Assembly: GCA_021792135.1 (NCBI GenBank)
Contig: JAJYVF010000008.1
Location: forward strand, 97,970 to 161,969
Length of the DNA: 64,000 nucleotides
Direction: 5' to 3'
From: Acidobacteriota bacterium
GTDB lineage: Bacteria; Acidobacteriota; Terriglobia; Terriglobales; Acidobacteriaceae
Shown here: positions 16,984-25,955 of the stretch, piece after piece
How positions within the stretch are numbered: position 1 is the stretch's first letter
Layout of the letters: each line of letters opens with the position of its first letter
The notes under the pieces: generated by a model
Databases searched by the model: none
Seen by the model: only the letters and a program-made list of their open reading frames with translations
Told to the model about the DNA's origin: nothing
Position numbers and translations under genes: made by a program

Positions 16984-18696
16984 TCAGTGCCGCTTCTCGA
17001 GGGCCTGCCTGACGACGATGCCGGCCCCCTCGCGCACAGTGACGATCTGATCGGCGCTGACGTTGCTCAGCTTGTCCACGGCCCCACTGGGCCAGTGGAC
17101 CTCCACGTCTTCGGCCCTGGTCGCGGAGCCCAGCCCGAAGGTCAGCACCAGCTCGCTGGAGGAAAGATAACTCGATCCACTGCGCAGCATCTGCTTCTGC
17201 GCCATGTTGCCCGACTTGACGAAAACCACCGCGCCGATCCCATCCCGATTTGACTTCGTGCCGGCCAGTTTGATTCGCAGCGCATGGTTCGTTGCGCCCT
17301 CGTTGAGAAACAGCTGCGCGGGACCGCCGTTCGTGGTGATGACAATATCCGGCGCACCGTCATTATTGATGTCTCCGTAGGCGGCGCCGCGCGCCACCCG
17401 CGCCGCATCGAACTCGCGCCCCACCTGCGCCGCCACGTCCTCGAATCCCTTCCCGTCGAGGTTGTGGAAGAGGTGCGGCGGCTCCGCATAGCGCACACGC
17501 TGCTGGATGCGCTCGATGTCCGGATCGAGATGCCCGTCGGCCACGTAGATATCCGGCCAGCCGTCCAGGTCGTAATCGAAGAAAAAGCATCCGAAGCCCA
17601 GGGTCAGCAGGCTGGCCCGCCCCACTTCCGACTGCGGCGCCATATCGACAAAGAGTCCGTTGTGCTCATTATGGTAGAGCCCGATCATCTGGTTGGAGAA
17701 GTTGGTGATCAGAAGGCTCGGGTAGCCCGAATGATCGAAATCTCCGGCGGCGATTCCCATCCCGGCGCGCGCCACGCCGTCTTCGCTGTAGGCCACACCC
17801 GCGGGCACACCCTGTTCGGTGAAGGTGCCGTTGCGGTTGTTCATGTACAGCTTGTTCGGCTGCGTATCGTTGCTGATGGCAATGTCCGGCCACCCGTCCT
17901 GGTTCGCATCGAAGACGGCGATGCCCAGGCTTTTTGAAGACGGATCATAGAGCCCCGCCTTTTTCGTCACTTCGGTAAAGGTGCCGTTCCCGTTGTTGTG
18001 CCACAGCCGGACGGAAGTCCCCGGGTACGACTCCGGCGTGCAATACGACTTGCTGGTGCCGTCCATCGTGCAGTACAGGTCCTTTTCCGGCGACCACTGC
18101 ACATAATTCGCCACCACCAGGTCGAGATGCCCGTCGCGGTCGTAGTCCAGCCAGGCCGCGCTGGTGCTCAGCTCGTTCGGGCCCCACAGCCCGGCCTGCC
18201 TGGTTACATCCGTGAAGGTGCCGTTGCCGTTGTTGTGCAGGAGGTGGTTCTGCCCGTAGGCGGTAACGAAGAGGTCGTCGTAACCATCGTTGTCGAAGTC
18301 GCCTGCCGCTACCCCCATGCCATACATGGGAATTGCAAGCCCGGCCTTCTTCGTCACGTCGGTAAACGTGCCGTCGTGGTTGTTGTGGTAGAGCACCGGC
18401 GTGGAGACGTGGCCCGGATGTCCTGGCCACTTCGTCCCGTTGACGAAAAAGATGTCCTGCCACCCATCGTTGTCGTAATCGATCAACGCCACGCCCGGGC
18501 CCAGCGTCTCCGGCAGGTACTTCTTGCCGAACGCCCCGTTGTTATGCACGAAGTGGATGCCGGCCGCGCGTGTGATGTCGGCAAAGCGAATTCGCTCCGG
18601 CGCCGGGGACGGCCCGGAACCGGCGGCCAGGAGCACAGGAGCTGCTGAAAGGGAAGTGCCAAGACCCAGAGCCACAGCGAACAGCGAACGCCTCAA
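16984..18696 (-). CDS. CRTAC1-family secreted protein with FG-GAP/VCBS repeats and ASPIC/UnbV domain
   Basis: A 570-residue exported protein starting with a signal peptide (MRRSLFAVALGLGTSLSAAP ...). Seven FG-GAP/VCBS blades with calcium-loop patterns follow, for example DYDNDGWQDIFFVNG, DFDNDGYDDLFVTAYG, DANQDGWPDIAISND and DINNDGAPDIVITTN. The last 90 residues form an ASPIC/UnbV domain (NRDGIGAVVFVKSGNM ... DVEVHWPSGAVDKL). The fold is a beta-propeller of the integrin-alpha type; the biochemical role is unknown. Its ATG overlaps the stop of the cytochrome/TPR gene by 4 bases, so the pair is translationally coupled and probably works together at or outside the membrane. Confidence 0.88.
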   Translation of the reverse strand: MRRSLFAVALGLGTSLSAAPVLLAAGSGPSPAPERIRFADITRAAGIHFVHNNGAFGKKYLPETLGPGVALIDYDNDGWQDIFFVNGTKWPGHPGHVSTPVLYHNNHDGTFTDVTKKAGLAIPMYGMGVAAGDFDNDGYDDLFVTAYGQNHLLHNNGNGTFTDVTRQAGLWGPNELSTSAAWLDYDRDGHLDLVVANYVQWSPEKDLYCTMDGTSKSYCTPESYPGTSVRLWHNNGNGTFTEVTKKAGLYDPSSKSLGIAVFDANQDGWPDIAISNDTQPNKLYMNNRNGTFTEQGVPAGVAYSEDGVARAGMGIAAGDFDHSGYPSLLITNFSNQMIGLYHNEHNGLFVDMAPQSEVGRASLLTLGFGCFFFDYDLDGWPDIYVADGHLDPDIERIQQRVRYAEPPHLFHNLDGKGFEDVAAQVGREFDAARVARGAAYGDINNDGAPDIVITTNGGPAQLFLNEGATNHALRIKLAGTKSNRDGIGAVVFVKSGNMAQKQMLRSGSSYLSSSELVLTFGLGSATRAEDVEVHWPSGAVDKLSNVSADQIVTVREGAGIVVRQALEKRH

Positions 18697-21557
18697 TGCC
18701 CACCCCCGCGGACCCCGTCTGCGCCCCCGGCCGCGAACGCAACCTTCTTCTCACTCGCCTGCTGCGCATTCCCAATCGCCAGAGGCACGGAATCGTGCTC
18801 GTGGATCGGTTGCCGCTCGATGTTGTCGAAGGGATGCTTCTCCCGGTACGGTCCGGTCAGCGTCTGCGCCGATTCGTCGGCCTTGAAGCGCAGATAGCGT
18901 TCCTCGTAGGCCCTCGCATCCTTCTGATCCCCGAGGCCGGTAAAACAGAGCATCAGGTTGTAGTTGGCCTCCAGATCCTCGGGATCAATCGCCATGGTCT
19001 TCAGAAATTCGTCGCGCGCTTCAGCATAATGGTGCTGCAGAAACAGGACCCGCCCCAGATCGTCGTGCACCACGCGGTCTTCAGGATAATGTGCCAGAAC
19101 GATGCGCAGGTGCGCGATCGATCCGTTGTAGTCCCCCAGTTGCCGAAGCACGCGGGCATAGAAATAATGAGCACGCGCCAGCTGCGGCGACAACTGCAGA
19201 GCTTTGTCCAGCACCCTGCGAGCCCCCGAGAGATTGCCCTCCTGCAGGAGGGCCCGTCCGATGTTCACCCATCCGTCCGGGTTGCCGGGATCGACCTCGG
19301 TTGCGCGCGTGAAGATTGCCTCGGCCGCCTTCAGGTCTCCCTGCAAAAAGAGCCCAATCCCATAGTCGTTCCAGCGCTGCCAGTCGGCCTTGTTCAGAAC
19401 CGCCTCTTCTCTGGGAAGCGCCGAACCGGGAGGCAGGACCGTCAGCTCGGCCGTGGCCCTGGACATGACCACGATGGGCGGATTCGGAATTGCCCTGATC
19501 CTGCCCGAGACCTGACTCGTATCCCCGGTGAAGACCATGCGCCGATCGTCGTAATCCTTTGTCACGTCGTGCGGTCCGGTGTCCTGGAAGACCCCGGCAA
19601 AGGCGAACTGCGTATTTACCCATGCGAATTTGCGGTAGTTCAGCTTCGCTTCCAGATGAATACGTCCCCGGGCCTTCTTCGGCACATGCAGGCGGAAATG
19701 CACGGTGTCGGCTGCGCCGGGCGGAATCAGATGCGCGTACACGGTGGCGCGGGTCGCCCACGAATTGCGCTTATCGATCGGATTTCCATGTTCATCGATG
19801 GAAAGCGACCGATAGAAATGCGCGCCCGGCTCGACCGGCCCGCGCCCGTCGTCCTCCACCATGCCGCTCCAGAAGAGCACGCGCCCATCGTCGTCCGTGG
19901 CTTTCAGCTCCAGCCAGCAGTCGAAGGCATCCACGGTGCCGCCCGGGAAGAAGTGCCCCACTCCCAGCGTGCGCACCACCACATCCACCCGCACAGCTTC
20001 GCCGGGCACTACCATCCCCTGCGCGCGATCGAGCGGCGCTGTGATGGGAGCCGGATTCGTTTCGCCCACCGAGGCCGACGGCGTTTCACTGGCCGACTCC
20101 TCGCCCACCGCGAAGGTCGTCTCCAGCTGCATCTGCGGCGAGGCCATCGGCGCTGCCACCCTCTTCGACGGCGAAATCTCCGGAGAAATCGCGAAGATAT
20201 CCACCCGTACCTTGCGGTCTTCGAGAAATGCCTCGGTATCGGCAAGCTGGGTCTTGTCGCCGTTCACGAAAGGCAGAGCCGTATTCGCCGCGATAAAGCG
20301 ATGCGAATGGACAAAACCATTCACGTTGCCGGCGTCCCGCGAGGGCAACTCGGTCATGTGGCAGTCCACGCAGTTCAGAGGCTTCGGCGGATAGTAAAAG
20401 GAGCGCGCGCCCATGCCCGAGACGCCGCTGGCCTGCCAGTTGTCGTAGTCGTCGAATCCGCGGATCCATCGATAGTTGTCGACCGGCACGTCGAGATGGA
20501 CCTTGTGGCATACCGAGCAGTACTCGGCCGGCGTCGTTGTCATGAACGGCTTGAGGAACGTGCGCCGGTGCGGTTCAGGGTTCTCCTCGATCAGGAAATC
20601 GATAAGCCGGTGCAGCACGGGGTTCTTGCTGGCCACCAGCTTTTGCAGACCCGGGTACTCCAGCACAAAATTGGCGTTCCCCATGGTGCTCCTCACTTTG
20701 CGGATCGAGTGGCAGACTACGCATCCGATTCCGGCCTGCGCCTGGGGCGTGAAGACCCGCGCCGCAATTGGCGTGTTGAAGTTCCCGGGGAAGAACAGTG
20801 CCGCGTCGTGGCATCCTGCGCACCACTTCGACGACTGAACACCATCTACCTGCTGCATGTAGACGATGGCCTCGCGATACCACTGATTATTGAACGAGGA
20901 GAAATGGTGGGCCGAACTCTGCCACTCCTTATAGATATCGGCGTGGCACTGCCTGCAGGTGGCGGAGTCCATGAAATAGTCCTCCGGAACCACTTTCCCC
21001 GTATTCGTTTCCGCCGAACTGGGGAAGAACGGCGACTTCGGACCGCCCCCTTCCTGGTCCATCGAAGCCGGAGCAATCGACGGGTTATGAATCGTGTAGG
21101 CCCGCTGCCAGGGAACAGTGCGGATCCACCACGCGCCTGCGCTCACCGCGGCCACCAGCGCAACCGAAGCGGTTACCCGCAGAGCCGGCCGCCACGCTGC
21201 ACCGCGCAGCCAGCCCCGCGAACCGGCCCACACCGAAAGCAGCAGGGCGCACGCCAGAGCGGAGATCAGTTCATGCGCATACAGCACCGGCCACATCTCG
21301 CGCCGCGCGCCCGTAAAGATGATGATGCCGCCGGCGATTCCACCCGCAAGAAAGATGACCCATCCCAGCTTCTCCGCCGTGCTGCGGCCGCGCAGCAGAC
21401 GTGCAAGCCATGGCAGACCGAACACAAGAAAGCCGGCTCCCCCGCAGATGTGCAGCAGAACCACGCTCTCGTAGAACAGGGTGGCGGAGGGAAACGCAAA
21501 GAGGCATACGGCGCTGCAGCCAAGGCCGATGCCTGTGGCGATCAGGGATCGTCTCAT
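18693..21557 (-). CDS. Membrane-anchored pentaheme cytochrome c with C-terminal TPR repeats
   Basis: A 954-residue protein of unusual build. The N-terminus (about 1-150) has four or five membrane segments. A periplasmic domain follows with five CxxCH c-heme sites at about residues 201, 246, 279, 347 and 396. A beta-rich middle (about 450-720) precedes several tetratricopeptide repeats from about 735 to 900 (for example WVNIGRALLQEGNLSGARRV and YFYARVLRQLGDYNGSIAHL). Hemes plus TPR suggest an electron-transfer or assembly scaffold. The arrangement recalls cytochrome c554/multiheme-TPR proteins seen with CRTAC1 proteins in Acidobacteriota. The downstream CRTAC1 gene overlaps by 4 bases. The electron donor and acceptor are unknown. 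Confidence 0.85.
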   Translation of the reverse strand: MRRSLIATGIGLGCSAVCLFAFPSATLFYESVVLLHICGGAGFLVFGLPWLARLLRGRSTAEKLGWVIFLAGGIAGGIIIFTGARREMWPVLYAHELISALACALLLSVWAGSRGWLRGAAWRPALRVTASVALVAAVSAGAWWIRTVPWQRAYTIHNPSIAPASMDQEGGGPKSPFFPSSAETNTGKVVPEDYFMDSATCRQCHADIYKEWQSSAHHFSSFNNQWYREAIVYMQQVDGVQSSKWCAGCHDAALFFPGNFNTPIAARVFTPQAQAGIGCVVCHSIRKVRSTMGNANFVLEYPGLQKLVASKNPVLHRLIDFLIEENPEPHRRTFLKPFMTTTPAEYCSVCHKVHLDVPVDNYRWIRGFDDYDNWQASGVSGMGARSFYYPPKPLNCVDCHMTELPSRDAGNVNGFVHSHRFIAANTALPFVNGDKTQLADTEAFLEDRKVRVDIFAISPEISPSKRVAAPMASPQMQLETTFAVGEESASETPSASVGETNPAPITAPLDRAQGMVVPGEAVRVDVVVRTLGVGHFFPGGTVDAFDCWLELKATDDDGRVLFWSGMVEDDGRGPVEPGAHFYRSLSIDEHGNPIDKRNSWATRATVYAHLIPPGAADTVHFRLHVPKKARGRIHLEAKLNYRKFAWVNTQFAFAGVFQDTGPHDVTKDYDDRRMVFTGDTSQVSGRIRAIPNPPIVVMSRATAELTVLPPGSALPREEAVLNKADWQRWNDYGIGLFLQGDLKAAEAIFTRATEVDPGNPDGWVNIGRALLQEGNLSGARRVLDKALQLSPQLARAHYFYARVLRQLGDYNGSIAHLRIVLAHYPEDRVVHDDLGRVLFLQHHYAEARDEFLKTMAIDPEDLEANYNLMLCFTGLGDQKDARAYEERYLRFKADESAQTLTGPYREKHPFDNIERQPIHEHDSVPLAIGNAQQASEKKVAFAAGGADGVRGGGH

Positions 21558-21592
21558 GGATGCGTCTTACGGCTCCGGACAGGGGGTGTGAG

Positions 21593-21619
21593 GATCAAGT
21601 GTCTCGTATTCACTTGATC
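21593..21619. promoter_or_regulatory. 9-9-9 perfect inverted repeat upstream of the cytochrome/CRTAC1 operon
   Basis: GATCAAGTG (21593-21601) is mirrored by CACTTGATC (21611-21619) with a 9-base spacer, 36 bases before the cytochrome ATG and 89 bases past the HypF stop. The position suits an operator for the cytochrome operon. It could also act as a weak hairpin terminator for hypF, but it lacks a GC-rich stem and T-run. Confidence 0.45.
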
Positions 21620-21707
21620 AGCAGCAGCATCGTATCCTCCCGCGGACGGCGCTGGCATCCACCTTTCGGTGGATATTCGCCGGCCCGGACCCGCGGCCTG
21701 GATACAC

Positions 21708-23984
21708 TCATTCCTGCGATCGCCGCACCCGCTCGCACGCAATTGCTGCCTGCCCCAGCGAGATGCCGCCGTCGTTGGGAGGAACTGCACGCTGGAAGAA
21801 AACCTCGAAACCCTCCTCCCGAAGCCTGCGGACGCACCCCTCCAGCAGCAGAGCATTCTGGAAGCATCCGCCGCTCAGGCAAACCTGGTTCAGTTGCAGG
21901 CCGGCCCGCACCCGAAGGCAAACTGCGGCGATCACGGCTGCCAGGGTCCGATGAAAGCGCGCCGCAATCCGCCCCGGAGGCTCGCCGCATTCCACCGCTG
22001 CGACGATCTGCCGGACCATCGGCCGCAGATCGACCTCGACCGGGCCCACCCCGGCGAGGGCAAAGTTATCTACCTCATCCGAGCCGGACCACTCCTCGGC
22101 GGCCGCCGCTTCCAGCATCATCGCTGCCTGGCCCTCGAAGGAAACCGTATGCCGCAGACCGATCAGCGAGGCAACGGCATCGAAGAGCCGTCCCGCGGAC
22201 GAGGTTGGAATCGTATGGACCCGCCGCCGCAGCATCGTATCCACGACCCGCATGTGCTGCGGCGATGCCGCAGCCGCCCACCGGGCACCGTCAGGGACCG
22301 CGCCGTCGAAGGCGTCCAGCAGGTAGCTTCGCGCCACCCGCCACGGCTCCCGAACGGCCGCGTCGCCACCCGCCAGCAGAACAGGCCGCAGTCGCGCCAG
22401 GCGCTCGAAGCCCAGATAGTCCGCTGCCAGGAATTCGCCGCCCCAGATCGTCCCGTCAGTGCCGAAACCCGTCCCGTCCCAGGCCACGCCGATGACCCGG
22501 CCGTCCAGCCCATGCTCGGCCATACAGCTGGCGACGTGGGCATGGTGGTGCTGCACGCCGATCTGCCGCAGCCCCTTGATCTTCAAGGCGAACTGCGTGC
22601 TCAGGTATCCCCGATGCAGGTCGTATGCCACGGCCGTCGGCCGGACATGAAAGAGCCGGCTCATTCGCTCCAGGGTCTCCTCGAAAAAGCGCAGCGTCTC
22701 GAAATTCTCGAGATCCCCCAGATGCTGGCTCGGCAGCGCGAAGCCGGCCCGCGTCAGGCACAGGGTGTTCTTCTGCTGCGCGCCGCAGGCCAGCACCTCG
22801 GCGTCCCCCCGCCCCAGCCATACCGGCTGCGGGGAATATCCGCGCGCGCGCCGCAGCAGCATCGTCTCACCGGCGACGATGCGCACCACGGAGTCGTCGA
22901 CCCGCGTATGAATGCGCCGGTTGTGATGGGCGAAGACATCGGCGATATCCGCCAGCTGCTCCTCGGCTTCCGCATTCTCGATGACGATGGGCTCTTCGCT
23001 GATATTGCCGCTGGTCATGATCAGCGCCGGCTCCGCGCTCCATCGTTCCCGCAGGATCCGGAAGAGCAGGTCGTGCATGGGCGTGCAGGGAAGCATCACG
23101 CCGGTCGCCGGATTCCCGGGCGAAACCGCTTCGGCCAGGCCTGCCTCCGGCCGGCGCCGCAATAGGACGATGGGCCGCTCGCGGCTCTCCAGCAGCTGCC
23201 GCTCCTGATCCGAGACGAAGCACAACGATACCGCGGTTTCCGCATTGCCCACCATGATGGCAAACGGCTTCTCGCTGCGCCGCTTGCGCCGCCGCAGTTC
23301 CTCGACGGCAGTGGGAAGTCGAGCGTCGCACGCCAGCTGATATCCGCCGAGCCCCTTCCAGGCCACGATGCCGCCGCGGCGGAGAATATCCGCGACCCGC
23401 TCCAGAATTCGTCGCGACGTCTGCTCGGACAAATCCGCCGCCTCTCCGCCGGCCAGCAGGAGCCGCGGCCCACACACGGGACAGGCATTGGGCTGTGCAT
23501 GAAAACGCCGGTTCCCGGGATCGCGGTATTCCCGTTCGCACGCCTCGCACATGGCGAACTCCGCCATGGTGGTCATGGGCCGGTCATAGGGGACGTCGAG
23601 AATAATGCTGTAGCGGGGTCCGCAGTTGGTGCAGTTGGTGAAGGGATATTCGAAGCGCCGGTTGCCCGGCTCGCATGTCTCGCTGAGGCATGCCTCGCAG
23701 ACGCAGATGTCCGGCGGCACCAGCGCGAAGGCCGATCCGCCCCCCTCGCTCTCATGGATGGAAAAAGCTGGTTCCCCCTGAGTGGGAACCTCCGTCCGCG
23801 CAATTCCGTCAATGCGAACCAGCGGCGGAGCCTCCGCGGGAAGCGCGGCGACAAATGCCTCGACCGTATCCGCGTCGCCCTCAATCTCGATGAAGACCCC
23901 GCGCGGCGAATTGAGCACGAAGCCGCCCAGTCCATGCCGCCGCGCCAGGTTGTACACATAGGGGCGAAAGCCAACCCCCTGCAC
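21708..23984 (-). CDS. hypF: Carbamoyltransferase HypF (NiFe-hydrogenase maturation)
   Basis: Makes the carbamoyl group from carbamoyl phosphate and, with HypE, supplies the cyanide ligands of [NiFe] hydrogenase. Domains in order: acylphosphatase (VQGVGFRPYVYNLARRHG), two zinc fingers with paired Cys-x2-Cys motifs (CVCEACL, NCTNCG, MCEACE, ACPVCG), a YrdC-like domain, and a C-terminal Kae1-like domain with the metal motif HHHAHVASCMAEHG. The given start is a GTG inside the acylphosphatase motif. The frame stays open to about 24062, and the natural N-terminus (RLQLQVRGV, about 24011) lies upstream of any ATG, GTG or TTG. A rare start such as ATT at 24032 (after GCAGGG) is therefore likely. No other hyp or hydrogenase gene lies in this window. 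Confidence 0.88.
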   Translation of the reverse strand: MQGVGFRPYVYNLARRHGLGGFVLNSPRGVFIEIEGDADTVEAFVAALPAEAPPLVRIDGIARTEVPTQGEPAFSIHESEGGGSAFALVPPDICVCEACLSETCEPGNRRFEYPFTNCTNCGPRYSIILDVPYDRPMTTMAEFAMCEACEREYRDPGNRRFHAQPNACPVCGPRLLLAGGEAADLSEQTSRRILERVADILRRGGIVAWKGLGGYQLACDARLPTAVEELRRRKRRSEKPFAIMVGNAETAVSLCFVSDQERQLLESRERPIVLLRRRPEAGLAEAVSPGNPATGVMLPCTPMHDLLFRILRERWSAEPALIMTSGNISEEPIVIENAEAEEQLADIADVFAHHNRRIHTRVDDSVVRIVAGETMLLRRARGYSPQPVWLGRGDAEVLACGAQQKNTLCLTRAGFALPSQHLGDLENFETLRFFEETLERMSRLFHVRPTAVAYDLHRGYLSTQFALKIKGLRQIGVQHHHAHVASCMAEHGLDGRVIGVAWDGTGFGTDGTIWGGEFLAADYLGFERLARLRPVLLAGGDAAVREPWRVARSYLLDAFDGAVPDGARWAAAASPQHMRVVDTMLRRRVHTIPTSSAGRLFDAVASLIGLRHTVSFEGQAAMMLEAAAAEEWSGSDEVDNFALAGVGPVEVDLRPMVRQIVAAVECGEPPGRIAARFHRTLAAVIAAVCLRVRAGLQLNQVCLSGGCFQNALLLEGCVRRLREEGFEVFFQRAVPPNDGGISLGQAAIACERVRRSQE

Positions 23985-24193
23985 GACTCCGCGAACCTGC
24001 AGCTGAAGACGAGTTGGTTTATCGATCGGAATCTGGAGCCCTGCCCCCGCGCCTGCCGTACATTATCGCCCGCGGCCGCGCGGGCACGTGTTGTCGGCGG
24101 AGGGATTCGGGGCGGGAGGCGAAAGAAGGCTGTGCACCGGCCGGAGGAGTGCGTTCGGGGCTGCCGCTCATCGAACCGCAGCCCCGGCTCGAT

Positions 24194-24748
24194 TCAGGCC
24201 CGCACGAACTCAAGCTCCAGAGAAATGGAAACTTCCTCGCCCACAAGGACCCCGCCGGCCTCAAGGGCCGCATTCCATCCCAGCCCGAAATCCTTGCGAT
24301 TGATCTTCGTGTTCGCGGTCACACCGATCCGCGTGTTGCCCCACGGGTCTTTTACGGGCGGGGTTGGGCCCTCCACCACAAACTCCACTTCCTTGGTTAC
24401 GCCATGGATGGTCAGCGGACCAGCCACGGCAATGGTCCCGCCGCTCCTGCGGGTGACGCGAGAAGAGGCAAAGGTCATCTGCGGAAACTTCTCGGCATCG
24501 AAGAAGTCGGCGCTCTTCAGGTGAGTGTCGCGCTGCGGGTCGCGCGTGTCGATGGTGGCGATGTCCACGGTCGCCTCGACGCGCGAACTGGCCGGGTTGC
24601 TCTCGTCGTAGACCAGCGAACCGGCCACTCCGGTGAATTGTCCGCGAACATTGGAGATCATCATGTGCTTGACCCGGAACTCAGCGATCGAGTGCACCGG
24701 ATCGATTTTCCAGGTGGTTACGGCGGTCGGTGTAGCAGATGTGCTCAT
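24194..24748 (-). CDS. YceI-family lipid-binding protein, cytoplasmic form
   Basis: Lipocalin-like beta-barrel family binding polyisoprenoids or other long amphiphiles. The ATG at 24748 follows GAGAGGA and gives 184 residues with no signal peptide, unlike periplasmic YceI. Family hallmarks: WKIDPVHSIAEFRVKHMMISNVRGQF, IDTRDPQRDTHLKSADFFD, GPLTIHGVTKEVEF and the closing NRKDFGLGWN pattern. It lies 70 bases after a MarR-type gene on the same strand and is probably transcribed with it. The ligand is unknown. Confidence 0.88.
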   Translation of the reverse strand: MSTSATPTAVTTWKIDPVHSIAEFRVKHMMISNVRGQFTGVAGSLVYDESNPASSRVEATVDIATIDTRDPQRDTHLKSADFFDAEKFPQMTFASSRVTRRSGGTIAVAGPLTIHGVTKEVEFVVEGPTPPVKDPWGNTRIGVTANTKINRKDFGLGWNAALEAGGVLVGEEVSISLELEFVRA

Positions 24749-24818
24749 GGCGTTTGTCCTCTCGCTGATTGGATTCGCTTTGGGGTTAGTCGTTGCAACA
24801 AATAATCCCTGAAAAAGT

Positions 24819-25274
24819 TTACCCGTCTCTCCGGCACTCCGCCAGCAGCGACGCCAGGGCACGAACGCGCTCCCGGCCGAGGTGTCCGAGCTGGCGCCTG
24901 TGGCTCTCCCGTACCGGTTCGTCGAGCCGATCGAGAATGGCCAAACCCTCCGCCGTGATGCGCGCCAGCACCATCCGCCGGTCCCGCTCGTGACGGGAGC
25001 GCGCGATCAACCTACGCTTTTCCAGCCGGTCCAGCAGGCGGGTGATGTCCGGATCGCGGCTGATCATGTGTCCGGCAATTTCGCCGCACAGCAGGCCGTC
25101 AGGCGCGCCGCGCAGGATCCGCAGAACGTTGTACTGGGTCAGGGACAGATCCTCGCTCTTCAGGACCTGGGCCGGACCGCGGGAGAGCCGATCGGCGGTG
25201 CGCAGCAGATCCACGTACACATCCTCTTCGGGGCAGGGAACTCGCCGTCGCGGAACCGGTGGGGGACTTTTCAT
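24819..25274 (-). CDS. MarR-family regulator, probable autorepressor of the marR-yceI pair
   Basis: Winged-helix protein of 151 residues: LSLTQYNVLRILRGAPDGLLCGEI, then MISRDPDITRLLDRLEKRRLI (recognition helix) and RDRRMVLARITAEGLAIL (wing). The ATG at 25274 is chosen because the family N-terminus begins shortly after it and because a strong promoter ends just before it; the open frame continues upstream through promoter sequence and is not coding there. The promoter spacer contains a perfect palindrome, so negative autoregulation is likely. The downstream yceI gene would be co-regulated. Confidence 0.86.
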   Translation of the reverse strand: MKSPPPVPRRRVPCPEEDVYVDLLRTADRLSRGPAQVLKSEDLSLTQYNVLRILRGAPDGLLCGEIAGHMISRDPDITRLLDRLEKRRLIARSRHERDRRMVLARITAEGLAILDRLDEPVRESHRRQLGHLGRERVRALASLLAECRRDG

Positions 25275-25284
25275 TCCGAGGGCA

Positions 25285-25313
25285 AATATAATCGTTATAA
25301 CGACTACTGTCAA
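25285..25313 (-). promoter_or_regulatory. Sigma70-type promoter for marR-yceI
   Basis: On the minus strand TTGACA (25313-25308) and TATATT (25290-25285) are separated by exactly 17 bases. The expected transcription start lies about 4 bases before the ATG at 25274, predicting a leaderless or nearly leaderless mRNA. Confidence 0.75.
25292..25303. promoter_or_regulatory. MarR operator palindrome in promoter spacer
   Basis: TCGTTATAACGA is a perfect 12-base palindrome lying wholly between the -35 and -10 boxes of the marR-yceI promoter. Binding there would block RNA polymerase directly. The adjoining MarR protein is the obvious ligand (inference). Confidence 0.65.
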
Positions 25314-25368
25314 AACAAAAGACAGAAGCCCCTGAAGGCCCGGAACGAAACGGCTCTGGGGACGGGAT

Positions 25369-25728
25369 CTATTGCGCTTCCGCGATGGCCAGCTGATCCC
25401 CGGGTTCGATGCCGCACCGTTCGACCTCTCCCGGTGCAAGCTCGAGCATGCTGTGGATTTTCAGACTGACACTGGTAAGCCGCCACGGCCGGAGATGCCG
25501 CCACGTCTTTACGACCCGCAGGTGCTTATCCACGGCGACCACGTCGATAGGGAAGAGCATCCCCATCGTATGTACGCCCGAGGAGGGACGGATGAGGATC
25601 CCCGATTCGGCATCCAGTCCACGTTTTCCGAGAAGGCCGAACAACCGCGTCAGGAACGTATCGGCGAGACCGATCCGCGATCCCACGGTGACGGCCTTCT
25701 CGGGAATGGTGATGGTGAGCTGCTTCAA
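25369..25728 (-). CDS. DUF192-family protein
   Basis: Small beta-rich domain of unknown function, 119 residues. The conserved core is GVHTMGMLFPIDVVAVDK with upstream GLADTFLTRLFGLLGKRGL and downstream ARG-rich RHLRPWRLTSV; no signal peptide is present although many relatives are exported. The start is a TTG at 25728 with GAGAGGCGG upstream; no ATG or GTG was found in the codons just before it. In many Acidobacteriota DUF192 genes sit beside Tad pilus genes, and here it follows tadC and two microproteins on the same strand, so it may be the last gene of that operon. Confidence 0.83.
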   Translation of the reverse strand: MKQLTITIPEKAVTVGSRIGLADTFLTRLFGLLGKRGLDAESGILIRPSSGVHTMGMLFPIDVVAVDKHLRVVKTWRHLRPWRLTSVSLKIHSMLELAPGEVERCGIEPGDQLAIAEAQ

Positions 25729-25862
25729 AGAGCACCGCCTCTCGGCTGATATTTCCGGTCGACGAGCATACCGGGGTGGGCGAAAGACTCTTTCGGCCCG
25801 GCGAATCCTGCAGGGTTTCGTTGCTGGAGCCGCTGCTCAGGACTTCCGCGCTGATCCGGGAA

Positions 25863-25955
25863 TCAGGCGGTCTTCTTTCTGCGCAGCACGATGACGCCCA
25901 GAACAAGTACTGCCAGGGCTCCGGCGACCACGCGAACGATCAATGCTCCATCCAT
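25863..25955 (-). CDS. 30-residue single-span membrane microprotein (copy A)
   Basis: Starts ATG at 25955 after AAGGAGC at ideal spacing and stops TGA at 25863-25865. The sequence is a short N-terminus, one hydrophobic segment (IVRVVAGALAVLVLGVIVL) and a basic tail RRKKTA, predicting a single membrane helix with a cytoplasmic positive end. Copy B lies 71 bases upstream and shares 23 of 30 residues. Both lie between tadC and the DUF192 gene. No known family is recognised; a pilus-assembly accessory role is inferred only from location. Confidence 0.72.
   Translation of the reverse strand: MDGALIVRVVAGALAVLVLGVIVLRRKKTA

Noticed and set aside
18696..21617. 973-residue open frame antisense to the cytochrome gene
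   Set aside because: Its length follows from codon bias; the minus strand has five CxxCH sites and TPRs, and the plus frame has no domain.
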